From Entonaema liquescens (Eukaryota > Ascomycota > Sordariomycetes > Xylariales > Xylariaceae), in NCBI GenBank assembly GCA_902805475.1, contig CADCSX010000007.1, positions 1,116,001 through 1,180,000 on the forward strand: 64,000 nt of DNA, written 5' to 3'. Under the pieces are notes generated by a model that did not search any database, was not told where the DNA came from, and saw only the letters and a program-made list of their open reading frames with translations. Position numbers and translations under genes: made by a program. Shown in pieces: positions 47,601 through 59,742 of this stretch (positions are counted from its first letter, which is position 1; each line of letters starts with the position of its first letter).

Positions 47601-49155
47601 TTACGTTAGTTTGCGTTCTTATACCACAGTCTCCAAGCCTTGTACCGCGCGTCTGGGCCTCCGGAGCCATTTTAGACTTGACGATGCACCTACAATGGTG
47701 ATGGAGCCAAATGCGTACCCTTAAGCTAACGTGAAGACGGCTTTACCGCTAGCATATCTTCAGCGGCTTAGACACCGGCTCCTCTTTTTGTTTGCCCTAA
47801 AGTTCCTAACGAATGCCGACCTTGATCTAAAATGATCTGCGCTTGTCACTCCGCCGGTGGAGATATCTTCTGCCTCTAGCAACGGAACCGTTGTCTACCG
47901 ACAACTAGGGATTTCTAGTCTGTATTAGCCGGCATACGTTAGCACTGTACGGATTATCCGCATGCATGGGCACCAAATCATATTCAGCTGTCGTATGCAC
48001 TTGACAGCTTAGACGCTCCTTGGATCCACTAGATGACAATGAGGCCCCGATCCCTGAGTTGCCCAGACGTCCGAGTTTGGTATCCATTCACAGCACCATA
48101 TAATTGACTTACACTCCGAAATACTCCACTGAGCTTCCTTATTACATCACGGTATTGTGAAACCAAGTAACAGATAAGTGTACTTACGTATTATATCGTA
48201 AACTATCTATGTAAGCGGGTGGGCTCTGTGGCGAGGTGGATTCTAAGTTCGTACTGAGTATATACAATATAGACGATGTGGATATTGTACCATGGTCCAC
48301 GGGTACATGGCCACGTAGCTATGTGACAGGTCGTTTGCTAGTATTACTATGCTTGCTGACTTGTGTTTCAAGAACCATACGCATGTCAACAAGTGGTTCT
48401 ATAATGTGGTTCTATAATAGGAAGGCCTAATCCTTTAATAAAACACATTTGAGTAGCTAGTAGTTATTATACTTAGCAGGATAAGATTTCTTGAGAAGAT
48501 CCTTTAAGGTCGAGCTGAACGAGTCGAGCCGGCAGCCACGCACGGAGCCAAGAGATAATTAGGAGCGAAGGAAAAATAGCAAAAAAGTGTAAGAAAAACA
48601 AAGGACGTCGAAGGTGAGGATATCGTCTTGATATGTTTTCTTTTAGGTGTGGTTATCTTTATATGCCTATGGATAAACATCGAATAAACCGAATTCAGCA
48701 TCAATCAGTTCCTAGTAACGGTCAGTAAACAATGCACTTATGCAGTAAATCGGTTCTATGCAGCAAATGATACCTACCTATATCATACGAATGCATAACC
48801 GGCTCATAAGATACCTACATAAGTACCTACCTAGTAATGAAATATGTCTTATGTAAGATTGTTTTTTTTTGTTGTTGTTTCCGCTCTTGCGGGACAAGAC
48901 AGACACCGGAGCTATCGGGATTCGGAGAAACTTTGACCTCCGGACCGTTCATCCCCGTCTTACGAGGGAGCACGGATGCCTTGTACCTCCTTTTTGGATG
49001 GATGCCTTGTTGTACTTACAACAAGATGAGCATCTTTGCTGGATACCTGGTTGTTCAACCTTATTTATCACGCTTCATAGTGGCGTACATGTGCGAGTAG
49101 ACAGAAATTATACTGTTATTTATAAATCTATAAATGACTTTATCGCTTCTATACG
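44621..49155. other. 4.5-kb intergenic stretch, no gene
   Basis: Only short open frames without recognisable features (45423..45665, 45962..46234, 47207..47398, 48869..49207). TACCTAGG-type elements recur at 45709, 46857, 48770..48833. No mobile element ends seen. Confidence 0.5.
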
Positions 49156-52100
49156 ATGGCCGGAGATGGTACCTCCGTTGAGGCTCAAGCCGGAGAGATT
49201 TTGGTGATTTTCAATGTTCCACCTGTTTTAAGATGTCTGATATACTAATACTATAAGTTATACTAGTCATGCGTGTCGTGCAGGTACTGTTGGTCGATAG
49301 CCGCCACATCTTTTGTTCTGTAACTCATATTAAGCAGAAATCGAAAGCTCAAATGTGATCGCACAAAACCTCGCTGCAACCGCTGCGAGAAAGCTAAGCT
49401 TGAATGCGTCTTCCCCGAATCCCGAAGGAAACCAGCCTTCAAGCGGCGGAATGTAAGAGAACTCGAGGCTCGCCTGGGTAACTATGACTTAATGTTGTCA
49501 AAAGACGCGAAGCTTGAACTAACATGTACGAATAGCTCAAGTTGAAGTGCTTCTGAAGGAAACAAACCAGAACCGGTCGCAGCGTGATGTGCAACCAGTT
49601 GACTTCCACACCACTGAACTCCCAGAAACTGAAGATATTCTCTTCCAGGGGTTCGATTTCACGAACCCCATCCCCTCTTTGAATGATGGCAACGCATTCT
49701 CATTTCAACAAGAGCCAGAAGCTACGTACTCGACCGCCAACTTAGACAACCAAGGCCAAGACAGTACTCCTTTTACAGGGGACCTGATGGACCTTGGTGG
49801 CATATTCGAAAGTTTACCCCCTTTCGAGATGATGGAAGATCTGTAAGTCATTCTTGCGTGAGAAAAGCTATATCTAGTCGCTCACGAGATAAGGAATCGG
49901 TTATTTTTTGAGCGTCAGGGACATCTAATACCCATAATGCATCCCGCCCGCTACCTGCAGGCCTTTTATTCAGCGCCGCATATGAAGCCGCCCATGTCTC
50001 TCCAATATGCGATCTGGGCACTCGCTGCACATGGTCATCCGAAGTATGGAGCCTATCATGATGTATTCTATCGGCGTGCCCGACAGTATGCCGAGTCGGA
50101 TGAGATGAAAGTAAGTGATCACATTCCAAAGTCAACTTCCGTTCCTGTACTTATTGCTGGAAGGGATACGGTGAACACTTCATTACTGTCGCCCATGCCC
50201 AAACGTGGTGTGTGATAGCCACTTACGAGGCTAAATTGATGTTATTTACCCGAGCAGCTATGAGCGGTGCTAGAGGGGTTCGACTTGTTCAAATGATGGG
50301 CCTTCATCGGCTAGACGGTAGTGCAGAAGAGATATGTCCGACCCTCTTACCGCCAAGAGATTGGACCGAGTTGGAAGAACGGCGACGGGTTTTCTGGGGG
50401 ATCTTTTGCATCGATAGCCATTGTTCCATTTCAACTGGCTGGCCGATTCTTGTTGATTCCTCTGATGTAAGACAAATAACTAATAAATCTGGTATTATAA
50501 CTAATACGCCTCTTAGATCACAACTCTACTCCCTGCTGTGAGTCAATACGCTATCCTCGTAGAGTTATGTGTGCAGTAAAACTTTCCAACTCTACCTATG
50601 AATCTATCAGAAGCGGCCCCTGAATTCTCTTGAAGCCCCCTACTACCGAAGCCTCCGCCCGCATTTTATTTTGCTAACTAGAACCTCTAGCCAGAATCCG
50701 CTTTTCTGAACGGCGAGAAAGTGGAAACATGTAATATACAAGACGCCTTGAAAGGGCGAACGTATTCTTCCTTTTCAGGAGCTATCCTAGTTTGTCACAT
50801 GTGAGGAGTTGCATCGCCTTGAATATCCACAGTCCGCTAATTCGAGTGTCAAGATTTAATCAAATTCTCAAGCATGTCCATCGACCGAAGCCAGGAGATA
50901 GCCCCGATAACTACGAGTATGGCGAATACTGGAAGCGCCATCGCGAGCTTGACAATACACTCTCAAGCGCGTTTATGTATCTCCCGGCGTCTTTCCGGCT
51001 ACCAGATAACTATCGTGACCCGGTCGCTGTACACACGAACCTCAATTTCCATGCGTCAATTATCTGCTTGCATCATGCTGCAATTGAGACGATAGATACT
51101 TATAAACTACCAGAGACTGCCAAGAAGGTCTGTCATGATCGCCTGAGCACGGCTGCACAGGAAATTGTCAACATCATTAGGTTGACTAGCTATGTAAATT
51201 CAAGCCCGGTAGGTAACACGTTGGATTGAGGGATATGTTTACCTAGTGCTAATGCTACAATAGAAGAGTCCACTGGCTGCATTATCGCTGTATTGCGCCG
51301 CCTCAGTCTATGTATATTTGTGTAAAGAAACACAGACACCCACCAATGTTGATAACCTCAATTTCGTCGTTGCTTCCATGCAGGCCTTCGGAAAGAATCA
51401 TTCTATTACACGGGCATACCTTCGCCAAGTAGTGATCGATATCGAACGAAACGGGGTTCAAGATATTGCACAGCTGTCTTGTCTCGATAATCTTGGACCC
51501 GAATTCAGAATCCAAGTTTCTCAAAACATACCTTTACTTGCTCGGTCTAAGATATCGCGCCATTCTAAAGTTCAACCGCCACTGCCGGGCCGTTTACCGC
51601 TTGGGAAGCCTATGGGGAAAGTTATTATTGAGGACAGTATGGATTGCGAGCACGGGACTTGGGTCTCGGACGCCGCGGAGAACGAATTGTCCTCGTCGGA
51701 AGTTCGGTCTTCTAACTATATGAATTATATGAGGAATAACAAACGGAAGCGCACTGCTCCATCGTATGGCACAAGTACATTAGACAGCTATTCCGAGACT
51801 TACGATTCGCCCTGGGCTGGAAACATCCCAGACCCTGTGTCAACCAATCCCTCGACGCATTCTCCCCTAGAAGACCCCCTATCTGTAGGGACGCCATCAC
51901 ACCCCGCTCCCTGCCCTCCGGGCCCCTTTACAACGCTCCAAGGACATGGACTGGATTTACCGCACCGCACAGGCTCGCCCCAGGTCAATGAAAAGCCTCA
52001 GACGACACCATCGCAAAGTAGCAGCCACCTTCCATCCTCAGTCAGCCGCTGGAATCTCGCGAGTATATACAAAGATGCCTATGGCAATCAACACCCCTCA

Positions 52101-52256
52101 GACGTAGCCGATTCATGCCTTTCACCCGATAACAGCGACCACGTACCGTGGTTTCTCACAAGTGAGAATATAAGTGTGGACTGGGGCGGCGGCAGCTTGA
52201 GTGTAGGTCCTGGCGAGACCTCAGGGGCAGCTGAGAGAAGGGGACAAGGGGCCTAA
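49156..52256 (+). CDS. Zn(II)2Cys6 transcription factor with fungal-trans domain
   Basis: Ten exons fit: 49156..49203, 49267..49283, 49338..49477, 49536..49842, about 49889..50110, 50164..50466, 50517..50537, 50691..50800, 50854..51208 and 51264..52256. The zinc cluster is split by a 17-base exon: C-x2-C-x6-C-x6-C-x2-C-x6-C (SCVSC, then RNRKLKCDRTKPRCNRCEK). A linker with ELEARL dimerisation helix follows. The middle homology region runs from FERQGHLIPIMHPARYLQ and LQYAIWALAAHGHP through GARGVRLVQMMGLHRLDG, RRVFWGIFCID and KHVHRPKPGDSPDN. The Ser/Pro/Thr-rich C-terminus is a probable activation domain. One base is missing at the exon 4/5 junction (CTGTAAG where CTGGTAAG is expected); with it the protein is 838 residues. 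Targets unknown. It converges on the next regulator. Confidence 0.85.
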
Positions 52257-52889
52257 GTCGCTCACTCTATGGAGGGTAATCATGTAAGAGAAGTCATATT
52301 GATATCAAGGACGGACCGCGAGGACCATGTACTAGCGCTATGATATCCCCCTCAATTTATAAAATGTATCATACCATTTGTACCTGTATATAGTATTTAC
52401 CTATGTACTACTAGTAGACTATATTTGATTTAATTTTAAGATTTGTATTCCGAGAGGGACTATCGTACTTCTATATAGGTGTGCCCTAGCTCTAGCATTC
52501 GATAATAGCATTCTCACTGGAACCCTCGATGTAAAAAGGTGTCCCCGGCTGTTCTCTACATTTCTTCTGATTATTGAGATGCCCATGTAAAATAATTGTG
52601 TGACAACTATGAATAGCATGTTACGCGTAACAGGGTATCTACTAGGGATGCATATTCCACCAAGATTTAGTAAATTAACAGTTTAGTTGGTATATTTCCT
52701 CCCCCCCCCCCTTTTTAACGCCTAGGTATAACTAGTCGATTTTCTTCTTCATCGATATGTTTCATATGTCACTGCTCTTATACCGTATATATGCGCCTAT
52801 GCGGACGCCAATCCCAAAATCCTGGTTGACGTGTCCTGTCTCCATTTTTACATTATTTCCTTCAAGCTTGTTTCCCTTGGATGGAGTTT
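52257..52889. other. convergent intergenic spacer
   Basis: 633 bases between the stop codons of two convergent regulators, containing a ten-base C run (52701..52710) and no gene. It should hold both polyadenylation regions. Confidence 0.5.
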
Positions 52890-55133
52890 TCATGTCGGCG
52901 CCGTCAACACCGGCATCACAGGCTCAAAGCTCCAGTCAAAGTCGTCCATGAACGACCAATCTATATTCTGCAGGGCGTCGGCACCTCCCGCCATGATCGC
53001 CGGTGTCTCGCAGCCGTTTGCCCCGTTGGTAGTGCCAGGTACCGGGGTGGTGCCGGAAGCGGCGGCGGCACCAGGAGGTTGGCACTTACAGCGGAGACCG
53101 TTATGACGGTGGTCGTTTTTCCAACGAGTCATGCAGTCGAAGGTCACGCTGGCACTGAGGCGGTGCGAGAAAGCTGAGACAGGCTCCTCGCTCCACTGCG
53201 GTGGCGGTGGATGCTGTTGCGGTTGAGTGGCGGCAGGGTCGCCACGCGCCAGCAACCAATCAGACCAGGACTCAAGAAGGTTTCCAAGCCGCGCAGGTAG
53301 GTCTAATTCCACGACTGTGGCGCGCCTCGCCGCTGTGATAATGTCGGCTGCTGACTGCTCCGCGGCCTTACGGTCGATTAAGGTCGCATAGGAAGAGCGT
53401 AGCACTCGGTACACAATGCATCCCGCGGACGCGAGGGCCCGTAGGTGAAAATGTGGTATGTGCCGTAAAAATTGCACCTTATCGTCTAGTTCAAGAGATT
53501 CACGGATCACCACTTGTGCCGTATTGTACGTTCGGAGGATGTTACGTTTCAATGCGTCTGAATTATACCCTGGAAGGGGCATCATATAGTACGTCTGGAT
53601 CTCTAGTTGGACTAGCAACGCATTGAACCTATCAAGGTCGCCTACATACAATTAGTATATGGGGAAGGAATACCGAAATCACCTTTGAGCATATATTTAG
53701 GAGACGAGATACGTACCTGCGCGTTCAGAACAGATGAGCCCTCTTACGGTGTTCCACTCATCTTCAAGTAGCTGGACTAATTTTGCTGAGACCCCTCGTG
53801 AATCTTCCAAGCTCGCTGCCATAGTCTTACTCACATGGTTACTGAACTTTTGGCACTCAAGGAGGATGCGGAAGTTGGAGGGAACTTTGAAAGGTGTTCT
53901 ACCATCGATGACATTTTGAATAGTCTGATTGAATAGACAGCCCAAAGGCGGCAGCCCTAGGAAAGAAGACACTCTTTGGGAGATGATGTTATACCCAGCC
54001 CATGTAAATGAAGCCTCTTCATCTGTAAAGTTATTCTGGAAGACACCATGACTAAATTCTAGATGGGCTCCTTTCCCGCAATGAATTCCCAGCTGGGAAG
54101 TTGCGCTCATGCAGATGCTCGAGAATAGTGCACATGGGTCGTTTACAAACCGCACCTCTGGGAAGATCCAGGTACAAAGCAATATGAGGGCGTTTATTGA
54201 AGGTAAGGGTAGGGGCGGGTTGGCAATAGCCGAATAGGCATCTCGCTTGATAGATTCCAGCATGAAAGGGAAGACGGTCGAACTTTTAGCGTAACGACGG
54301 GTTGCTACGTATATTATGGTCCAGAATAGGAGCGAACTAGTATCGTAGCATTTATTTGGATCCCTGAGTCGCACGACTGGCATATAGGGATGGTAATGCT
54401 CAAAGTATCTGAGTAATACGCATTAGGGAGACTGCTTTTCACGACCGGGAGTAGAGTTTTACTCACTTCTGGAAATAACAATCGATATCTTCACCAGAAA
54501 ATGGCTGTGATCCAAGAGCTCTAGGGAGTGCGGGTTCAGCCGATGGACCTTGGGTGAGTGGTATACTTGTGGGAGTATGTATTACAGAAGAGGGAGCAAC
54601 TGTAGTGCTTGTCGTAGCTATGATAGCAGGAGTTCTCCCTTCTACGTCCGCAGAGACACTTATCGGTGATGGCACCCCTAAGCGTGGTGGCACAGACTCT
54701 TTAAGGGGCGTGAGGACCTCATTTTGTGGAGAGAATTCTGTTGCTTGACTTGGCAATGAGGTAGACTGCCCATTGACACTCTGCTTGATAGATTGAATCT
54801 CCTGGACTAGCTCGTCCAACTTACTGTTGTTATATTTAGTAAGTCAATATACGATATAAGAATAAGGCGGTTACCTTTTTCGGCTCACCCTCTTGTGAGT
54901 CTTGTCTACAATACAGGTCAAGTGAAGCTTGGCGCAGCGTTGACACGATTGGGCCGGATTTTGGCTTGGGTTACAGCGAACCTATAAAGACGATTAACAT
55001 ATTTGAGTGGCTACCTATTTAAGCCAGAACTAAGACATGCCTTCGCGTCTCGGCAGCTGGTGCATGCCGTATTTCGCTTGATTCGGCCAGATATCGCATG
55101 AAGCGGCGGTGTTTCCTCACCCTTATCCGGCAT
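52890..55133 (-). CDS. Zn(II)2Cys6 transcription factor, Leu3-like type
   Basis: Five exons (55041..55133, 54875..54981, 54467..54823, 53717..54408, 52890..53641) close in frame to 666 residues. The zinc cluster spans the first intron: CTSCRDAK, then VRCNPSQNPAQSCQRCAK, then LHLTC. The C-x2-C-x6-C-x9-C-x2-C-x6-C spacing with a nine-residue loop is that of Leu3-like regulators. A KSKLDELVQEIQSIKQS helix follows as dimerisation element. The middle region includes YFEHYHPYMPVVRLRDP, FWTIIYVATRRYA and LILLCTWIFPE. The C-terminus is rich in Gln/Pro and Ala/Gly, ending in an acidic aromatic patch (DWSFMDDFDWSFEP), a likely activation motif. Intron 1 (54982..55040) begins GCATGT, so it is a GC-AG intron. 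Targets unknown. Confidence 0.88.
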
Positions 55134-55610
55134 TGGCGCGGATGGTTTTACGGCACCGGTAGCACTATGTTACATTTACCGGACCCGAATGATTATTAAA
55201 AATGGCGTTGCTGTTGAACGAGGAAGTTGAATGAGGCACACAAGATAGATAGCCGATCGGCTACAGCTATATACATAGAGAATTTAAAGGACGGATATAA
55301 AAGGGCTTAAGAGGGCTTAGGGATTTAACGCCAATTACCTAAGGCTTCGGCAACAATTCGGTACCGATCCTTGCCTTTTGGTACCTTAGGGATCTTAGGT
55401 ACCAAGTATACAGGTACCCACTTGGTCATCCGCACTCTTATTCTTTCTAGTGTATGGGGAACATTCCATTCTTTCTTCTTACAACTCGTCAGTCTTATAC
55501 TTCAGATTAAAATAAATAAATAGGCAGCTGGATGTCACAAAAATACTTAAATTATATAAACAGTTATATAAACAAGTAAATTGTCCAGAAAGGAAAACTA
55601 ACTCCTAATA
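55134..55610. other. intergenic, promoter of the Leu3-like factor
   Basis: No gene. Contains clustered GGTACC palindromes (55371..55436) in the upstream region of the minus-strand regulator, plus an AT-rich block at 55500..55580. Confidence 0.5.
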
Positions 55611-56467
55611 CTACCATTTCCTTTCTGCTATTCCTACCCACATACCCCATCCGAGAACCTTCCCCACGATAGCCCCGGCAATCTGCTCTCTTGTCGTCGT
55701 TGAGGTTAACAAGCTAGGATCTAACTGCTCTTTTAATGCTATGACTTCGAAGAAATCTACGGGAAGTCAGTCATAATGAAGCTACGTCAAGACACTTAAA
55801 TGAACAAAACCCCCACTTACATCTATGTGGTCCGTGATTCAACAGCGGTCGAGGTGGGATGTAAACGCTACCGTTTCTCGACCGACCATAGAAAAACCCG
55901 CCTTTTAGAAGCGCCTTACTCGCGTCCTTAACCTCAAAGTCGGCGGGTTCGATACTTGTCTTTGTAGGCGGAATGCCTGTATAGATACTGTCATGGTTTA
56001 GTATTAGGCCCATATTGGGACTCTTCTAAGAACATACAGATATACTCGGACACTTACCCGTGACAGATAGGTGTTGGTAACGGCGCATCCGGATCCTCCG
56101 AAACTAATAGCCACTCTTTTACCTGGTTTGCGATATGCGGAGGTGCTTCCCATCGCAAAGCAGGAAACTTACCCGCCCCGTCGTGAGTGTACTCGACGCC
56201 GAGTGTCGAATTGGTGGGGCCGCATTCCGGCGCCGTCACGATGATTTCCTGCTTCTCCTCAATATCGGCGAAGGCGGGGCCTTTGAAGAAACTTTTTGCG
56301 TCATGACCCTTTGCATTTTTAAAGAGCCATGATAGTGAAACTTCGATGAGGGCGGTCATTTCAACTGGTGTTGGTTTGTACCTTGTGCTTATGTTAGGTA
56401 CCTGAACGTTGGACGGCGTTATGTCTTGGCGTACAACGGAGTTAGGCCTTGATATTATCACACTCAA
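55611..56467 (-). CDS. PEBP/YbhB-like phosphatidylethanolamine-binding protein
   Basis: Member of the PEBP fold (TFS1/RKIP/YbhB), small ligand- or kinase-binding proteins without a confirmed enzyme role. Three exons (56058..56467, 55821..55987, 55611..55756) join in frame to 240 residues. The ligand-pocket motifs are present in order: LLVSEDPDAPLP, ICHG, then a GGFFYGRSRNG loop and NHGPHRYFFEVIAL, the GxHRY-type signature, and a C-terminal helix LLTSTTTREQIAGAIVGKVLGWG. No signal peptide, so it is probably cytosolic. The first intron has a TACTAAAC branch point. Divergent from the EBP-like gene across 365 bases. Confidence 0.9.
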
Positions 56468-56832
56468 AACTCAAAAACTAATGAGAATAGATCTTATCTT
56501 AAAAATTTCACTTATTACGAGGTTAGTGAGATATTCATTCTAGTGTATATGAGCTGACAAGATGCACGGGCGTCAGTAGACAAAACCTTGCTTTTTTATA
56601 TGCCGTAGAAGACTGAGAGCTGAATTATCCAATTGATTGGATTTCGGAGCCGATCGCGCTTATGGCAAGCTGAGTATGTCATAGAAACGCCAAGAGATCT
56701 TATCAACAAACATCACCCCTGGAAAAAACAAGGCTTCCATAGGCATCTCTGAATTGGTAGCTTCTGCATTCGATCAACCGGATAATTACCTTATACTAGC
56801 ACAGCCAAACACATAGCCAAACACATCCCATC
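56468..56832. promoter_or_regulatory. shared divergent promoter (PEBP / EBP-like genes)
   Basis: A 365-base spacer between divergent starts. An imperfect repeat of CACATAGCCAAACACAT lies immediately upstream of the ATG at 56833 (56805..56828). No other site recognised. Confidence 0.5.
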
Positions 56833-58144
56833 ATGGCGGGGGTGCTTCTGAACATCGACTGGCGGTCATTATTAGGCAGAGATGCCCCCCCAGCGGTCGA
56901 GACTGAGCCTGAGCTTCAGCATGAGCCCGAACCTGTGTTTGAGCCCGTGTTTGAACCTGAGGAAGAACCCGCGTTGCAACCCGCGTTAGAGCCTGAGCCC
57001 GTGCCCACGCTTGACATCGCCACGCCTGAGAACGTCGCGCCCGAGATCGAGGTGAATTTTGAACCTTTGCATCCGTATTATCCCTTAGGTGCTACCATCC
57101 CAGGTTACGCGCCTAATGGAGCATCTGTCCCTGTACTGCTCTCATCATTGAGTGGTATACTGGTATTTGCACTCGTAGGGGCATCCGCGATAGCATTGAG
57201 GGCAAACCCGAAATTAACAAGGACCAACTTGATTCGGTTCTGTTGGTTTGTTCTGAGTATGTTATTTTATCCATCCGAGCTCTTATATACAAACAGATCT
57301 TGTTTTTACTAACTTCAACTGAACCTTTAGATGGGTGTTTACATTGCTTTTTTGAAGGTGAGCTTACTATTTTACATCAACGTACACATACGAACGACAA
57401 GAAGAACTCGCATACATAATATGAAATTTTGGATTCAGAGGATTACCCAACTAACTTAATCTCTCCAAGGATACTTTGTCTTCAATCACGCTACTGTCGC
57501 ATCATCACAAAATGTTTTTGCTCAGCTGTGGAAGGAGTACGCACTATCAGACTCGCGCTACCTGACATCCGACTTCTTCATGCTGAGCGTTGAGAGTCTC
57601 ACAGTAGTGAGTAGCAACTCAACCTAGCCAAATCAAGCCTCGGCGTATAAAAGCTAGGATTTGGGTATGAGAACGAATGCTGATTATGAATTGTAGTTCA
57701 TCTTGGGTCCCCTCTGTTTCGCCAATGCCGTGGCTATCGTCCGAGGGAGCCCCGCACGACATGCGCTTCGCATTGTCGTGTGCGTAGCACACCTATATGG
57801 CGTCGCTCTATATTACGCTACAATCTTCTATGAGACTTACTTCACCGGCCTCTCCTATAGCCGACCCGAGCCCCAGTACTTTTGGCTTTACTACGTCGGC
57901 TTCAACCTACCATGGGCCATCATCCCAGCAGGTAAGTTTTCCCAAAACTAGCAGGTTCTCAATGAGTCAAACTAGAAGTCACGACTAATGTTACTCGTCA
58001 GTTCTCTTATATGATAGTGTTACTACCATAACTAGGGCGATAGGAGCCTTGGAAAAGGTTGACGTTACTCTAAGTGCCCATCGCCGTATACAGAATGGGG
58101 CAAATGGGACAAACGGTGTTTCTGAGCCTAAGAAAACGAGGTGA
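56833..58144 (+). CDS. EBP (EXPERA) family sterol-isomerase-like membrane protein
   Basis: Multi-pass ER protein of the emopamil-binding/EXPERA family, whose animal and plant members move the sterol delta-8 double bond to delta-7. Exons 56833..57256, 57331..57357, 57470..57606, 57697..57931 and 58002..58144 join to 321 residues. An N-terminal extension (residues about 20-70) is a Glu/Pro repeat (EPEPVFEPVFEPEEEP). Membrane segments start at LLSSLSGILVFALVGASAIAL. The catalytic blocks are conserved: CLHCFFEGYFVFNH (His and Glu), WKEYALSDSRYLTSDFFML followed by SVESLTV (Glu), GPLCFANA, and NLPWAIIP (Trp). Fungi normally use the unrelated Erg2 for this step, so its substrate is uncertain. Exon 2 is only 27 bases. 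Confidence 0.88.
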
Positions 58145-58855
58145 ATTTGGGTACCAAGTAATTGGGTTGAATATGATTGATGAATTGTCCTAGAGTAATG
58201 AGCCTCAGCGTCCAAATTGTATAAGATTCTTTTGGTGGATTTTTACAAAATGTTATGTAACTTTCGTCCGATATACCAGGATCACTTATATTAAATAGAT
58301 TTTTCCTTCGACTTTCTATCGAGATTAAATACCTAATATAGTAACACACGATCTAAACTCCGATCTGCATTGGTTCTAAGATGTAGGGGCTGCCGATTCT
58401 TCATTTGAGGATATCATGAAACAAGATTGTTAAATATAGGAGGCTAACCTCACGTTATATCTCGCGTCACGGCGCCTACGTGTCCACCGTATTTTGCCCG
58501 AAGTTATAAGGATCAACAACAGCTTGATCCCTTACGGAACCTTGGTCCTCTCAAGACTCCGTAATTCAATCTATCGTCGTAAGCAAGTTGATGAATGTCA
58601 ATAGACACATCTTCCTGTCTTGAAGCCTTTCGCTGTCTGGAATATGGCAGCATGAATTCACGGACGCCGAACTGTGTTGCTATGTACGCCATATAAGAAA
58701 AATCCCCTTGGTCGTTGCGGATACGCCGAGTCAAGACGCACAATCATGTTTCCCTTATTTTCCCTTTCTTCATAAGGTTTCTCTTTCATTATGGATCTCT
58801 ATTAATAATTCTCGATATATATTGGGAGGCGGGTATCGTCGTATAGCATGCATTT
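58145..58855. other. convergent intergenic spacer
   Basis: 711 bases between the ends of the EBP-like gene and CWC15; open frames at 58128..58349 and 58513..58743 (minus strand) show no recognisable features. It must hold both 3' ends. Confidence 0.5.
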
Positions 58856-59742
58856 TTATCGCACGTATTTGTTCATAAAGCGCTTGTGGAAATCGGAACG
58901 TAGGAGATCCTACACATAGTGTTAGTAGCTGCAATGAAATGATATAAGTTTTGAGACATACATTGATAAACTCCTTTCTCTTGCCCTTGTCTTCCGTTCC
59001 TCTTGCTTGGTTCTTGAAGACCACGTCATCGTCCCACCTGTAAAAAGTAAATTAGCAAAATGCCGGGATACATCCTTTAGATAATAGACATACCTTCGCT
59101 TCATGTTGAAGTTCTTAGGATTTAGTAGTGGGTTACCCAGCGCAATATCTCGCTCTCGTTCCGCTTCTTCGGCTGCGGCTTTCTCGCGTTCTTCCTTTTC
59201 ACGCTTCTCTGCCCGTTCGCGTCTGATCTTTTCTAGCTCACGCTGCAACTCTGCCTCTTCATCCTCATCATCATCGCTGTCCTCTTCACTATCATCTTCG
59301 TCTTCCTCCGAATCTGAATCCGCGTCTACGTCACGGGACTCCTCTAATATACGTCGCCGTTTCGCCTCTGGATCTTCCTCTCCTTCATCACCCCCATCTG
59401 TTCCCGAGTTTGATGCTAATGGTCGCTTCGAAGCATTGTTTGTTGTGGGCGTCGTATCGTTGGTAGCATCGGGAAGCGCACCACCGTTTTGCTTCGCGAA
59501 GTGGGCGGCTTCAGCGGCGAGAAGCTCGGCTCGTAGATCGCGGGATTCATCCGCATCGCCTCCTTGTCCTGGTTTTCTGAACTTCAGCTGGGTATGGGCG
59601 GGAAGGAGTCGTTGGTGGTAGGCAGGTCCTCTAAGGGCCTCCTTTCCACGTGCCTATTATATACTATTAGTCGATTACTTAGTATTGGTTTAGTTATTGT
59701 CATTCATACCGGGTCGAATGTGGGCCTGTGTGCTGTAGTCAT
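58856..59742 (-). CDS. CWC15: pre-mRNA splicing factor CWC15
   Basis: A component of the Prp19-associated (NTC-related) complex in the activated spliceosome, nuclear. Four exons (59710..59742, 59094..59653, 58962..59037, 58856..58909) join in frame to 240 residues. The N-terminus MTTAHRPTFDPARGKEALRG, followed by PAYHQRLLPAHTQLKFR, is the invariant CWC15 start. The middle has a Ser/Asp/Glu-rich stretch and a long charged helix (RELEKIRRERAEKREKEERE). The C-terminal block GNPLLNPKNFNMKRRWDDDV, then VFKNQARGTEDKGKRKEFIN and DLLRSDFHKRFMNKYVR, is the second family signature. Donors are GTATGA, GTATGT and GTATGT. Confidence 0.96.
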
